Part shown: positions 46,471 to 55,889 of the stretch, one piece after another
How positions within the stretch are numbered: position 1 is the stretch's first letter
Layout of the letters: each line of letters starts with the position of its first letter
Source of the DNA: Gnetum montanum
Lineage: Eukaryota > Streptophyta > Gnetopsida > Gnetales > Gnetaceae
DNA: 64,000 bases
NCBI GenBank assembly: GCA_015680685.1
Contig: MNCI01002233.1
Location: 62,001 to 126,000, forward strand
Direction of reading: 5' to 3'
The notes under the pieces: model-generated
What the model saw: only the letters and a program-made list of their open reading frames with translations
The model's database searches: none
Told to the model about the DNA's origin: nothing
Program-made: the position numbers and the translations under genes

Positions 46471-47490
46471 AGCAAGTTTGCAAGTCTCACGGAAGCAAAG
46501 TTTGCAAATCGACAAAGTTTTTGCGACTAAGGCCAGTCGCTACGCTATGTAGTGTAGCAAGTATGCAACACACATGTAGTGAAATGCATGACGAAGTGTT
46601 ACGCTATGCCAAGCATGCTACGCTATAAAGCACAACAGGGCATGCGGGTGGTTGTGCGACATCAATGCACTTCACCTAATTGGACCATTGACACACATCT
46701 TCAGACGTTGACTATGCAATTATGGCGTGGCAGGCTCACAGTTACGGCATAATAGGCTCGCATTACAATATTCTTGCAGGTCCAACAATCATACATGACA
46801 CGTGTGGCACCAACAAGTCAACGTGGGCCCGGGGCACATGGCATCCAAACCACCCCTTTCATGTGCCATTTAGCCCTATAAAGATCCTGATGAGCAGCGC
46901 TCAAAGGGTTGGACTATCTCTAGAGGTTCAAAAAAAGCAAGCATCATAACATCGAGCACTGAGCATTGTAAGCTTTCTGTTTGACACTGCAAATAGTTAG
47001 CATCTTTAGCTAGCATTTTGTTCTGTCTCCCTTTCTACCACCTTGGTAGAATCCTCACATTGTCAACACCTAAGTCCACGCCCAAGCACACAACCTGTTT
47101 TGGTCTACACATCTTGGTTACTCTCGGGATCTCTGCACTCCACCACGCTGTGCAACCAACTGTATTCACCCTAATAGAGCAAACTTGTAGCTTCGGAGCA
47201 ATGCATTTTTTTAACTACATTTTACTTTGTTTTTTGCTTATTGTTGCGTTTCGCATTGTTTTTCTGCTTTATTTACTTTCAAGTATTACTTTGCATTTTC
47301 GTTCCGTTTCAAAAATATATGTTGCAAAAGGCTATATAGACGCCAATTAAGTCCCTATCTGATCGACCACCGTTTAAGGCACCTCGTATCCGCACACACC
47401 CAGCACGGCTCTCCCGCGGGTACGGAGTCGAAACTGTTGCACCCACCGACCCTTGGTGTTTTCTAGCCGCCAACATTTTTGGTCGCTACA
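46471..47490 (+). repeat. A3 3' LTR, 5'-truncated
   Basis: It matches 40,580-41,612 from cagcaagtttgcaagtctca onward, with TATA box CCTATAAAGATCC near 46,869 and end GGTCGCTACA at 47,490. The U3 start and stem-loop present in A1, A4 and A5 are missing. The preceding array joins LTR-internal sequence directly. Confidence 0.85.
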
Positions 47491-47889
47491 ATTCCCCTAC
47501 AAGTTTTAGGAATGGTGTAATGTAGGAGTTGATTAAGCTTTTGGATTTCTCCTTTAAGTATTTGTCTATTCTACTAAGCAATGGTTGGGCAAATAACATT
47601 GTTTATATTTATTTTTTAAAGATAAAGTTTTCAAACCTGTTTGAAGAAAATTTTAGTTTCTTGTCAACATTCTTTATTCAAAATCTTTTTGTAATCATCA
47701 ATTGCAAATGGGTTTACAGATTCAGATTTTCTTCTCTACCTTTTTCCCTTTTTTCTGATTTTTCAATGGATTCAAAATTGAGATTTCACCGGATACTTTG
47801 GTAAAATGAAACTGCGACAAGGCACTGCCGAATTCTATGGCAAGTGGTACCATATTTTTAGTTTTAAGGCAGGTTAAACCTCATTAACG
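47491..47889. other. Flank between A3 and gene upstream region
   Basis: AT-rich, with no recognised feature. It marks the change from retroelement sequence to the low-copy gene region. Confidence 0.35.
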
Positions 47890-48329
47890 GAAAAACTTTA
47901 AAAGTTGACAACTTCGTATTCAATATTATTGAGGAAGCATCCTGAATCCTGGAAAACATTATTTATTTGCAATCTTACCAAGCTTTAGGCTGACCAGCAA
48001 CATCAAATTCACATAAATCTTTCACCTTGACTTCACATAAATCTTTCACCTTGACTTCACCTGATAGACATATTGTATGACTGAACTTTAAATAACGGAT
48101 AAACCTTAAAAGTAAAAGTTGATAATTCCCTATTCAATATTATTGAGGAAGAAGGATCCTGAATCCAAATCACTAAAAAAATATTATTTATTTACAATCT
48201 TATTGATGTTTTAGTGTGACCGGCAACATCAAATGCACATGAGATATGAATCTTTCACCTTGACTTTCCCCCTTCATGGAGAGATATTGTATTGTATGAC
48301 TGAACTCTCATAGTAAAACTGTTGATGCT

Positions 48330-48415
48330 TAAATTTTGGACACATTAACACCACTAAACTTTCTATAACTGTGTGGATCCATACATTTTGGACACATCAA
48401 CACCCTCATAAAAGA
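48330..48415. repeat. Short direct repeat ttttggacacatcaacac
   Basis: TTTTGGACACATTAACACCA and TTTTGGACACATCAACACCC lie about 50 bp apart, between modules 2 and 3. Confidence 0.7.
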
Positions 48416-48429
48416 AAAGAACTAAACTA

Positions 48430-48830
48430 GTTTAGAGAGACTATGGCCTTGGGCATCTCTGTCGCTGGAGAGGGCTATGTAATGTTTAAATGGAGATCCT
48501 ACCCCTTGTCATTGTCCACAACCGCTGTCAGCCACTGTTCGCTGTTGCTTTGCACCGCCACTGTTGCTGCCAGTGGTGACGATGGCCAAGTAGAAAACCT
48601 TGATGCCACAAGGATGAAAACCCCACTGCACAGGATGCAATGCTGCTGCTGATGACGCTGTCGCTGACCACCAGGCGTTTGTGCCGTTGACCGTTGCCTG
48701 CCACCGCTGGCCACGGGCCGTTCCCGTCGCTGATGCATGCTGCAGGTGCAAGCACATGCTGCTGTCGCTGCCGACGCCTGCAGGTGCTGTTAGTGCCAAC
48801 CATCATGCCTAGCATGAACAATGTTGGCAT
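48430..48830. other. GC-rich segment between modules 2 and 3
   Basis: A ~400-bp segment rich in GCTGCTG/CCACCG words, far richer in GC and CpG than its surroundings. It splits the series of upstream modules. Open frames exist on both strands (for example 48,443-48,652 and 48,528-48,836) but overlap in many frames and show no domain, which is expected for such composition. It may be an insertion or a captured gene fragment. Confidence 0.45.
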
Positions 48831-49248
48831 CAACAAAAAGTTGGTACTTTTCTTATTGAATATTATTGAGAGGAAGGATCCTCAACCCAGGTCACTGACA
48901 AAAACATTATTTTTCTGCAATCTTACCAAAGTTTTAGGGTCATCAGCAAGATCAAATGCACTTGAGGCATGAATCTTCGACCTTGACTTCACCTGCTCAT
49001 CGAATAGAAAAACTTCTTGATGACTTGGTACTGAATATTATTAAGGATCCTGAATCCAGGTCACTGAAAAAACATGATTTATTTGCAATCTTACCGAGGT
49101 GACCGGACCTCGGCAACATCAAATGCACATGACATGAATCTTGGGTCACCTCGGCAACATCAAATGCACATGACATGAATCTTCCACCTTGACTTCACCT
49201 GCTCATCGGGATATTGTAGGACTGAACTTCCCACCTCCTCCCAGTGCT

Positions 49249-49260
49249 CTATTTATACAT
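49249..49260 (+). promoter_or_regulatory. TATA box of monooxygenase gene
   Basis: CTATTTATACAT lies 81-92 bp upstream of the ATG at 49,341. Transcription would start near 49,285, which leaves a leader of about 55 bp. The ATG context is GAGCCATGA. Confidence 0.65.
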
Positions 49261-49340
49261 AGAACGGAGGCAATGAGGAAAGCGCAGTTCCGTCAAGGAA
49301 GAAAAAGGAGTTGTTAGACGGTGAAGCTTAGCGAGGAGCC

Positions 49341-51878
49341 ATGAAGATCGTTATTGCAGGAGGCAGCATGTCAGGATTGGCATGTGCTCATGCCTTGCTG
49401 AATACCAGCAACCCTGACCTGAAAAATGAGCTTCAGATCGTAGTTCTGGAAAAGGCCAGGACACTAACTTCTGCAGGAGCAGGCATTGGGTTGGAACAAC
49501 CTGTTCGCAAGAAACTCGATGACTGGAACCTCAAACCTTCAATCGACTCTATCTGTTCTTGCCTATATAGAGAAGAGGTTAATTTTGTCCCCTGTTTTTT
49601 GTTTTTCAATAGATAAAACATATAAGATAGTTTTAGCTCTTAATATCTTTGACAAGGGTTTTTACAGTACGTGTATTAAAGATTTGAGCAAATTCTGGTG
49701 TGGGTGATAAAGAGAATGTAATATTGAATACTGGGGAAGCTTCAAAGACCCATGATTCACTTCCAAATATATCTCAAATTTCCCATGATTTTATAAGTTT
49801 ATTTATTTTAATTTTTGTATTATTCGGTCAGATGCCTATGTAAATAGCTCTTAAAGGTGATGTCTGGTTGATCTCCCATAACCTTGAAATTTCTGATTAT
49901 ACCATAAACTTAAAACTTATTATTAGCCATAGTTTGAGAAAGCTGGGATTAATCACAAGATCTAGGATATATCACAATGCAACATTGAAGCCCATTCAAG
50001 ATCTAATTAGACATTTAAACTATTGTGTTATATTTTTATTGATTTTTTAAGTTTACTATATTATTTATTACTAATTCTGATGTCAACAGAAAAATAAAAT
50101 TTTTATATTGGATTTTCCACTTTAACTGAGCTCTTAGATATTAAAAAAAAATGGAAACTGCAGCCACCAACATAAGTGAATATAATTATTCTGTTTTTAG
50201 ATATTAAAAAAAAAATGGAAACTGCAGCCATCAACATAAGTGAATATAATTATTCTGTTTTTATAATATTGATGATTTTCATCCCATGTATTCAGATTTT
50301 TCCGATCCTATTTATGAAAAGAGCTATCCATTTGCGGATGGGATCCCATTTTTCAATATATGTTATTAGCCACCGTGGTCATCCAGACAATTAATTTATG
50401 TTATTTAATTTTAATTTTTTTCATATGACTGTGATGCTCATATAATTTTATTGGATTCATGGCCCTGATGTGAGCAGCATAGGATTTCAGATGTCAAAAA
50501 AGAAACCTACAGAGTATTGGCCTTCAATGACAATTGTGTACAGAAAGGAACACACTGGAGTGATCTTCATAAACTGTTATACATGAATCTGCCTGACAAA
50601 AGCATTGTTAAGTGGGGTCATGAGTTAGTTTCGTTCTGCAACAAAGATGATGGCTCTGGGGTCTCTGTTCAAGTCGGGGGTGTGTCCACACAAGTAGAGT
50701 TTAGCATTGATTGTGACATTCTTATTGGTGCCGATGGTGTCAGATCTACTGTATGCAGTCTCCTGTTTCCTGATGCTCAAAGAAAGTATAAATCGTTTAG
50801 CATACGTTAAAAGCTAAATGAATTGATATTATTTGATGTACTCTGTGTTTTCTTTAAAATATAATTTTATTTTTAGGTACAGACACCCGAGCCGAGGAAG
50901 AACTGCTTCCTCAACTGGAAATTTGAAGGATATTTCTTTGGTTTAATCTTGAAAATTACAAATTGCAGCTATGTTGGGCACTGTGCTTGGAGAGGCGTTT
51001 ATGAATATGGTGATAAATCTGATGAGATCATTGGTCCTTTGCGGTCCCTGTATCCAGGCCTGGGAAGAAGTGCATACTTTGAAATCGCCGGAGACAGCCA
51101 TATGGTTTTGTTTGAAATGGAGGGCACGAGAATCAACTGGCTGTGGTACCGTAATCAACCTGAACCTCAAGTAAAGGTTATCACTACTATCCCACATAGC
51201 TTGTTTTGCGTATTTTAAAGCTGTTAATTCGTTCTTGTACTTCAAATATGGTACGAGTAGATTGTCTGCTTTATTGATAAGATAAAGGGCACTAGGATCA
51301 TCATCCCATGCATAGGTAGGTTACCATTGAGGTGTGGACAGTTCAGTAAATGTTGAACTGTAATATTGCAGGGCACATCAACTATCAAATTGGATGAACA
51401 ACAAATGGAGAAGTTGCACAAAGATGCGAGTGAGACATGGTTGTCCCAGTTGGCTGCTTTGGTGAATGCTACCCCGGCACCATTTATTAATGCTTTGTAT
51501 GACAGAGATCCATTACAACATATGGTGGTGGGGCGAGTGGTATTGGTAGGGGATGCAGCACATCCTACGTCACCTCACTGTGGAAAGGGCACAAACATGG
51601 CCATTCAAGATGCAGCAGCATTAGTTGAATGTCTTTCCAAGTGGGCGTGTGGTGCTAACATAGACCAAGCCTTGGCAGAATACGAGGAATTAAGGCTTCC
51701 TGCAACGTCAAGAGATGTTCTGCGTTCTAGATTCATGGGTCACCTACGGCAGGGTAGAGTGGCATCAGCCCCAGATTGGTGGCAAGCCACTGAAGATCAA
51801 TGCAAAGTACTGCTTCAGACCAATGCTTCGCTCAAAGATGTTTCCGACATTAAGAATGCTTTAATTAATGCAAAATGA
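49341..51878 (+). CDS. FAD-dependent monooxygenase, four exons (419 codons)
   Basis: Exons I infer: 49,341-49,577, 50,478-50,785, 50,969-51,176 and 51,372-51,878. All junctions are GT-AG and the phases join without a stop. The product is a class A flavoprotein hydroxylase: dinucleotide-binding motif GGSMSG at residues 7-12 with acidic E37 at the end of the second strand, the DG motif IGADGVRS at 162-169, and the GD motif VLVGDAAHP at 308-315 with D312 contacting FAD. NWLWYRNQPEP (about 238-248) is typical of the branch that includes bacterial dihydroxypyridine- or hydroxynicotinate-type monooxygenases. It would use NAD(P)H and O2 to hydroxylate a small aromatic or heterocyclic substrate, which is not identifiable from sequence. 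There is no signal peptide or membrane segment, so it is likely cytosolic. Length is normal for the family and no break is visible, so it may be functional. The exon 3 end could alternatively be 51,170 (two residues fewer). Confidence 0.88.
49578..50477 (+). other. Intron 1 with 65-bp tandem duplication
   Basis: A 900-bp AT-rich intron, donor GAG|GTTAAT, acceptor GTGAGCAG|CAT. A ~65-bp unit (gatattaaaaaaaaatggaa...gtgaatataattattc) is present twice in tandem at about 50,132-50,262 and is almost identical between copies. An alternative acceptor TTTCAG at 50,490 would break the frame. Confidence 0.75.
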
Positions 51879-52590
51879 AACATTTTGTTTCTGGCCAAAC
51901 CTCAGACAGAAGGGAAAGGTCATGATAATGATAATGTATTCCTTTTGTCCAAGACTTGGTAATAACGATGAATCTAATGGTCATATTTTGCCGGCCATTA
52001 AAATACTATAATATTTTTTCGCATGTCCCTATGCTGCTTTTTAAATGTTTTAAACTTGTTCAGCAATGTATTAGGTGATGATTCTTTCCGGACGTCGACG
52101 GACGTGGGTTCTTTTCATCCAGGTTTGCACCGTTAAGTCTGCTAAAAGCCAAGATCTTTCTGCACCATGTTGGTTGAACATCATAATTGCCTCAGTGAAC
52201 ACGGGACATATATATATTTATATATATAACTGAATTCAATGTAAAATTCTTGAAAATTGAAATGTTTCAACGTAGTTTTCTGTTAATGCATTCGAAATAT
52301 TATTGAAGTATATTATCCCTTTGATCACCCATTTCACTTTTCTTAATACCAATCTCGCTTTAAACTTCAATTTCAGGTCAAAGTTGTTCCAAATTAAAAA
52401 TCAAAATCACCTAACTATATATCATTCATAAGATGATTGATAGCAGTAATCTACAATGAATGCAGTTCCCGTTTAAACATCTATTTTGCTGAAATCTAAT
52501 GGCCAAAGGAATAATTTTATGCGTGTTTAAGGGATTCAGTAAATTACCGAATAGACATTCCGCTGAGAGCATAGCCTCTATTTATAAAGT
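51879..52590. other. 3' flank of monooxygenase gene
   Basis: The likely 3' UTR contains AATGTATTCC, AATAACGATG and ATTAAAATAC as weak polyadenylation contexts within about 130 bp of the stop. An (AT)-rich run TATATATATTTATATATATA lies at about 52,210. No gene is seen. Confidence 0.45.
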
Positions 52591-52675
52591 AAAGCAGATA
52601 GGATCTACTAAAGAAGACTATTCCACACAAAACTAGATATGACCTACTAAAGAAGACTATTCCATGCAAAACTGA
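52590..52675. repeat. 44-bp tandem duplication
   Basis: The unit gacctactaaagaagactat plus tccatgcaaaact occurs twice, with a few differences. Confidence 0.75.
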
Positions 52676-52869
52676 CAGTAAAGTTAATACAAAGAAAAAG
52701 CGCAATGGTTACCACGGGAAGACGAAATTGGTCCTCATGTAAGCCAAATTAACATTGCAGAAATCGAAATGGTGTAACATAACAGAAAGCAAAATGGGTG
52801 CTCAAAACAGCAAAATCAATTTTGTCAAAGCAATATTTAAACGAGCATCTCCTCATGTCAAACATCACG

Positions 52870-53220
52870 ACGTTTCCAAAATTCATCCAGCTTCGGAATG
52901 TATTTCCGAAAAGAGTTTATGGTACCAAATTCACACGTACATGGGTAGTAATGTGGGTTACTAAAATTCATCAGTGTTCGAGGCTACTTCCGAAAATCAT
53001 TTCTCCAAAATTCATCTCGCGTTTGAGGCTCTTATCCAAATTAAGCCGGAAGCGATTAACAAGGGTCGGACCTTTTTTATCTGTTTTGGGCATTTCCTAA
53101 AATCTTTTTCAGTTCAATTATTGCCCCAGTAGCCAGGGTCAGATCTTTTTATCTGTTTTTGGGTATTTTCTAATTTTTGTTGGGTTCCATCATTGCCTGG
53201 GCAGCCTTACCCAAGCAACG
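52870..53220. repeat. Two sets of short direct repeats
   Basis: Three copies of a unit ccaaaattcat...cgaggct-cttccgaaa lie near 52,877, 52,961 and 53,010. Two copies of a ~80-bp unit (gggtcggaccttttttatct, ending tgcccagtagcc) lie near 53,063 and 53,140. No coding sense is evident. Confidence 0.6.
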
Positions 53221-53600
53221 GTGAGACAGTTACAGTTATTTAGATATACATGTGCTTTGTTACAATTACAATATACATGTGCTCAACAAAAGTGCAATAT
53301 AAGGTTATAGGTTAAATTCTTTTCAAACTCAATTTTATTTTTAAATAGCAACTTTAGCTTTTCTTTGTGGCCTTGCAACAAGAAAAAATAAAGTGTCAAG
53401 ACATTTTGAAGATCAATTTTTTTTTTTAAACAAACCCTCAAATTTCTTTCAAGAAAAATCTTTTTCTTTTGAGAAATTCATGATTGGTTACATAAGGTTT
53501 TTGAAGCTCAAGATTTCTTTTGACTCTTCCATGCAAAAACTTGTTGTGAAGGAAAAATTATAATTACTATGTTGGGTCTTTTGAGCTTGGTTGTAGGTTT
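53221..53600. other. Intergenic, nothing recognised
   Basis: AT-rich sequence with a duplicated tacatgtgct at 53,250 and 53,272. No coding region. Confidence 0.35.
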
Positions 53601-53619
53601 GGCTTTGCAGTGGAGTTTC

Positions 53620-53845
53620 TGATGTCATTTTTTTCGTTCAACATCCTACATCATTTCTAATTTCAACATTTCGACATTATTTTTGATTTCAATGTCCGAT
53701 GTCATTTTTAGTTTTAATATTTGACATTATTTCTAATTTCAACATTTGACATTATTTTATTTCTGATTTCAACATCTAACATTGTTTTTACTTTCAACAT
53801 TTTTCATCATTTCTACTTTCAATGTCTAGCATTATTTGTTACTTA
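53620..53845 (+). repeat. Minisatellite, ~27-bp unit, about 8 copies
   Basis: Degenerate units on the pattern TTTCAACATTTGACATTATT then TCTAAT, with CAACAT varying to CAATGT. Period is 24-32 bp. It is tandem, without spacers. Confidence 0.85.
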
Positions 53846-53849
53846 AAAA

Positions 53850-54379
53850 TATACCAAATGTAGTAATTGAGCTTCACATTCTACTCTAACCTCCTTCTAA
53901 TGGATTGATAACGATCATAACTTTTTCTCAACCATATTTCTCTAGCTCTGAATCTATGACATATTAGCAATGACTTTGAAAATGACTATAGCTTCTCTCC
54001 TCTCACATCTCACAATCCTTTGATGAATTTACAATGGCTTGAAGAACAATGGTAAAAAATGGCTCTGAAAAATGTTGTTATAAGTTGAAGCTCTTGTCTT
54101 TGAATTGTTAATTTTGGTCTTTAGCTCTTTGGCACTAAAACTGGAATTTCTTCCTTCTCTATTTTTCTCTTTTTGTTAAATTTTTCTCTCTTCTTTATTT
54201 AAACTTTGTTCTTCTCCACTTGAAAAAGTTTTGTAATTCGTAACTTATAGTGTTAAGACAAGGCATTGTGTTTTCCCTTTCATGCTGTGAAAGCAACATG
54301 ATGTTTAGCAACTGTGCTTAGTCTAGGATTGTAAAGGAACTCCTTCAATTTGTTTTGATTAATAAAATTACTCTTCCCC
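53850..54379. other. Intergenic, nothing recognised
   Basis: AT-rich, with no domain or repeat family visible on either strand. Confidence 0.3.
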
Positions 54380-54836
54380 TAATGAGTAGTGGGTGTTCCC
54401 TACGTCCAACTATATAAATCATTAGTGTGTACAAATGATCTAGTAAAACTTCGTGGACTTCATTTACCTAAGTAGCCTATATACTTAGATAGTAAAAGAC
54501 ATGTTCACTAGTCATCTTTCCAATTATCACTTGTGTTGAACTTGTTCATATGACTATGATTAAGGTGTAAGATATTTATTTTTAGAATTTTTATCATATT
54601 CTTTATCTATAGAATGATTAAATAAAAGAAGGTTTGAATATTTAATTTTACTAATGAATTAACTAAACTATCCTAAACATGAAGCATCCATTCCCACTTT
54701 CCATACACATCATTAACATATACTAACACTACTAGGTTACCATGTGTTCACTATTGGGTGTACCAAGTATTTACTGCTAGGATTACTAAGCATTACTATA
54801 GTATGCTTGAAGTGGTCATACTCACATTACTTATTG
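54380..54836 (-). repeat. Family B LTR fragment, inverted to B2 LTR
   Basis: It reads TAATGAGTAGTGGGTGTTCC at its low-coordinate edge, the reverse complement of the Family B LTR end. It aligns in inverted orientation with 55,270-55,721 (for example cctaaacatgaag...cccactttcc...acaca). The sequence below 54,380 is not primer-site-like, so this is an LTR remnant without an adjacent element body. Confidence 0.78.
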
Positions 54837-54842
54837 ATGAAG

Positions 54843-55721
54843 TGTCTTTGGTTGGTTGTGTCAACAAGATGTCGTCGATGTGATGTCATCAATGAGATCT
54901 TGTTGATGCAGGGTTTTCAATGTTGATGTGTACCTATGAACGTGGACCCTAATAAGTCTATAAATACAATGCCCCAACCATGTTATGAGAGAGTTAGAAT
55001 TTCAATTGCTAGCAAAACTCTTATAGTTTGTTTTTGTGAGAGATAGAATAATTTTCTAAGTGCCCACAGTAGGAGTCAAAAAGTGTATGGATTTTTATTC
55101 AAGCACTATTGTACCTGAGTACAACAATATGTGCAGCAATAAAGACAAGATTTTTGATAAACTTTGTAGCACTTGGACTAGCTTAATGATTTATTTATGT
55201 ATTTATTGTTTTCATTACTTAAGCAATTAATTAAGATAAAATGATTATGACTTTAAGTAATTAATTAATTAAGCTAAATAGATTAGCATATACAAGTATG
55301 ACCACTTCGAGCATATGTATAACACTTGGTAATCCCAATAGTGCTTAATGCTTGGTTGCCTAGCAGTGTTGTACATGTTTAGGATGTGTACAGAAAGTGG
55401 GATCAAATGCTTATGTTAGGATAGTTAGTTATTAATTAGCAATTAAATTAGTTGAATTAGTTAATTGATTTATTGTCAATCTATTACCAACCTTAGGTGA
55501 ACAAAATAATAATAAAAATCATGTGCCTCAATTACACTTAATCATACAACTAAACCTCACAAGTGTAGTTGGGAAGACAATGATCGTTTCTTGATTAGAT
55601 TCACCTCATAAATTGAATTCTGTATACAAGAACACTAGGAATCCATAGAATTCGATCACATCATGCTTGAATGCCTTAGTGATTCATATGATTGAGCATA
55701 GGGATGCCTTGCCACTCATCA
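54843..55721 (+). repeat. B2 5' LTR
   Basis: An 879-bp LTR. It starts about TGTCTTTGGTTGG, has a U3 with GTTGATG/CATCAA words, a TATA box GTCTATAAATACA at about 54,957, the conserved R-U5 with aagtgggatcaaatgcttat and the phrase attacacttaatcat, and the end GCCACTCATCA. The 5' edge is placed by comparison with B3 and is good to about 10 bp. Confidence 0.82.
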
Positions 55722-55742
55722 TTAGCATCATTGCTAGGGATT
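55722..55742 (+). other. B2 primer-binding site, decayed tRNA-Asp type
   Basis: TTAGCATCATTGCTAGGGAT follows the LTR directly. It differs from the tRNA-Asp complement mostly by C-to-T or G-to-A changes at CpG positions. Confidence 0.7.
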
Positions 55743-55889
55743 CTTAGCCCGTATCATGCGCTATCAATCTAGGATTAGTGAAAATTTCTCAACATCATTG
55801 AAACAAATCCAACAAAGTTAAATCATAACAATTAATCAAGACTATACTACAAGCACATTTAGAAACTATTTCTAATATCTTCTTCTTCT

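Larger units (their letters stand above)
47890..49230 (+). promoter_or_regulatory. Four degenerate upstream modules with W-box-like sites
   Basis: A module with the order aatattattgagga, ggatcctgaatcc, acattatttatttgcaatct, gcaacatcaaatgcacatga, gaatctttcaccttgacttc and cacctgctcatc, then atattgta-gactgaactt, occurs at about 47,890-48,092, 48,093-48,312, 48,835-49,010 and 49,011-49,230. Each copy has TTGACTT (48,027; 48,051; 48,260; 48,983; 49,189), the core of WRKY-bound W-boxes. Copy 1 has an internal 24-bp duplication and copy 4 an internal ~45-bp duplication. Copy 4 abuts the TATA box of the monooxygenase gene. Confidence 0.7.

Noticed and set aside
48499-48972. Several overlapping 79-102 codon frames
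   Set aside because: All frames of a GC-rich CTG/CCG stretch stay open by composition; no domain.
53620-53845. CRISPR-like regular repeats
   Set aside because: Units are tandem without unique spacers and are degenerate; this is a plant minisatellite.
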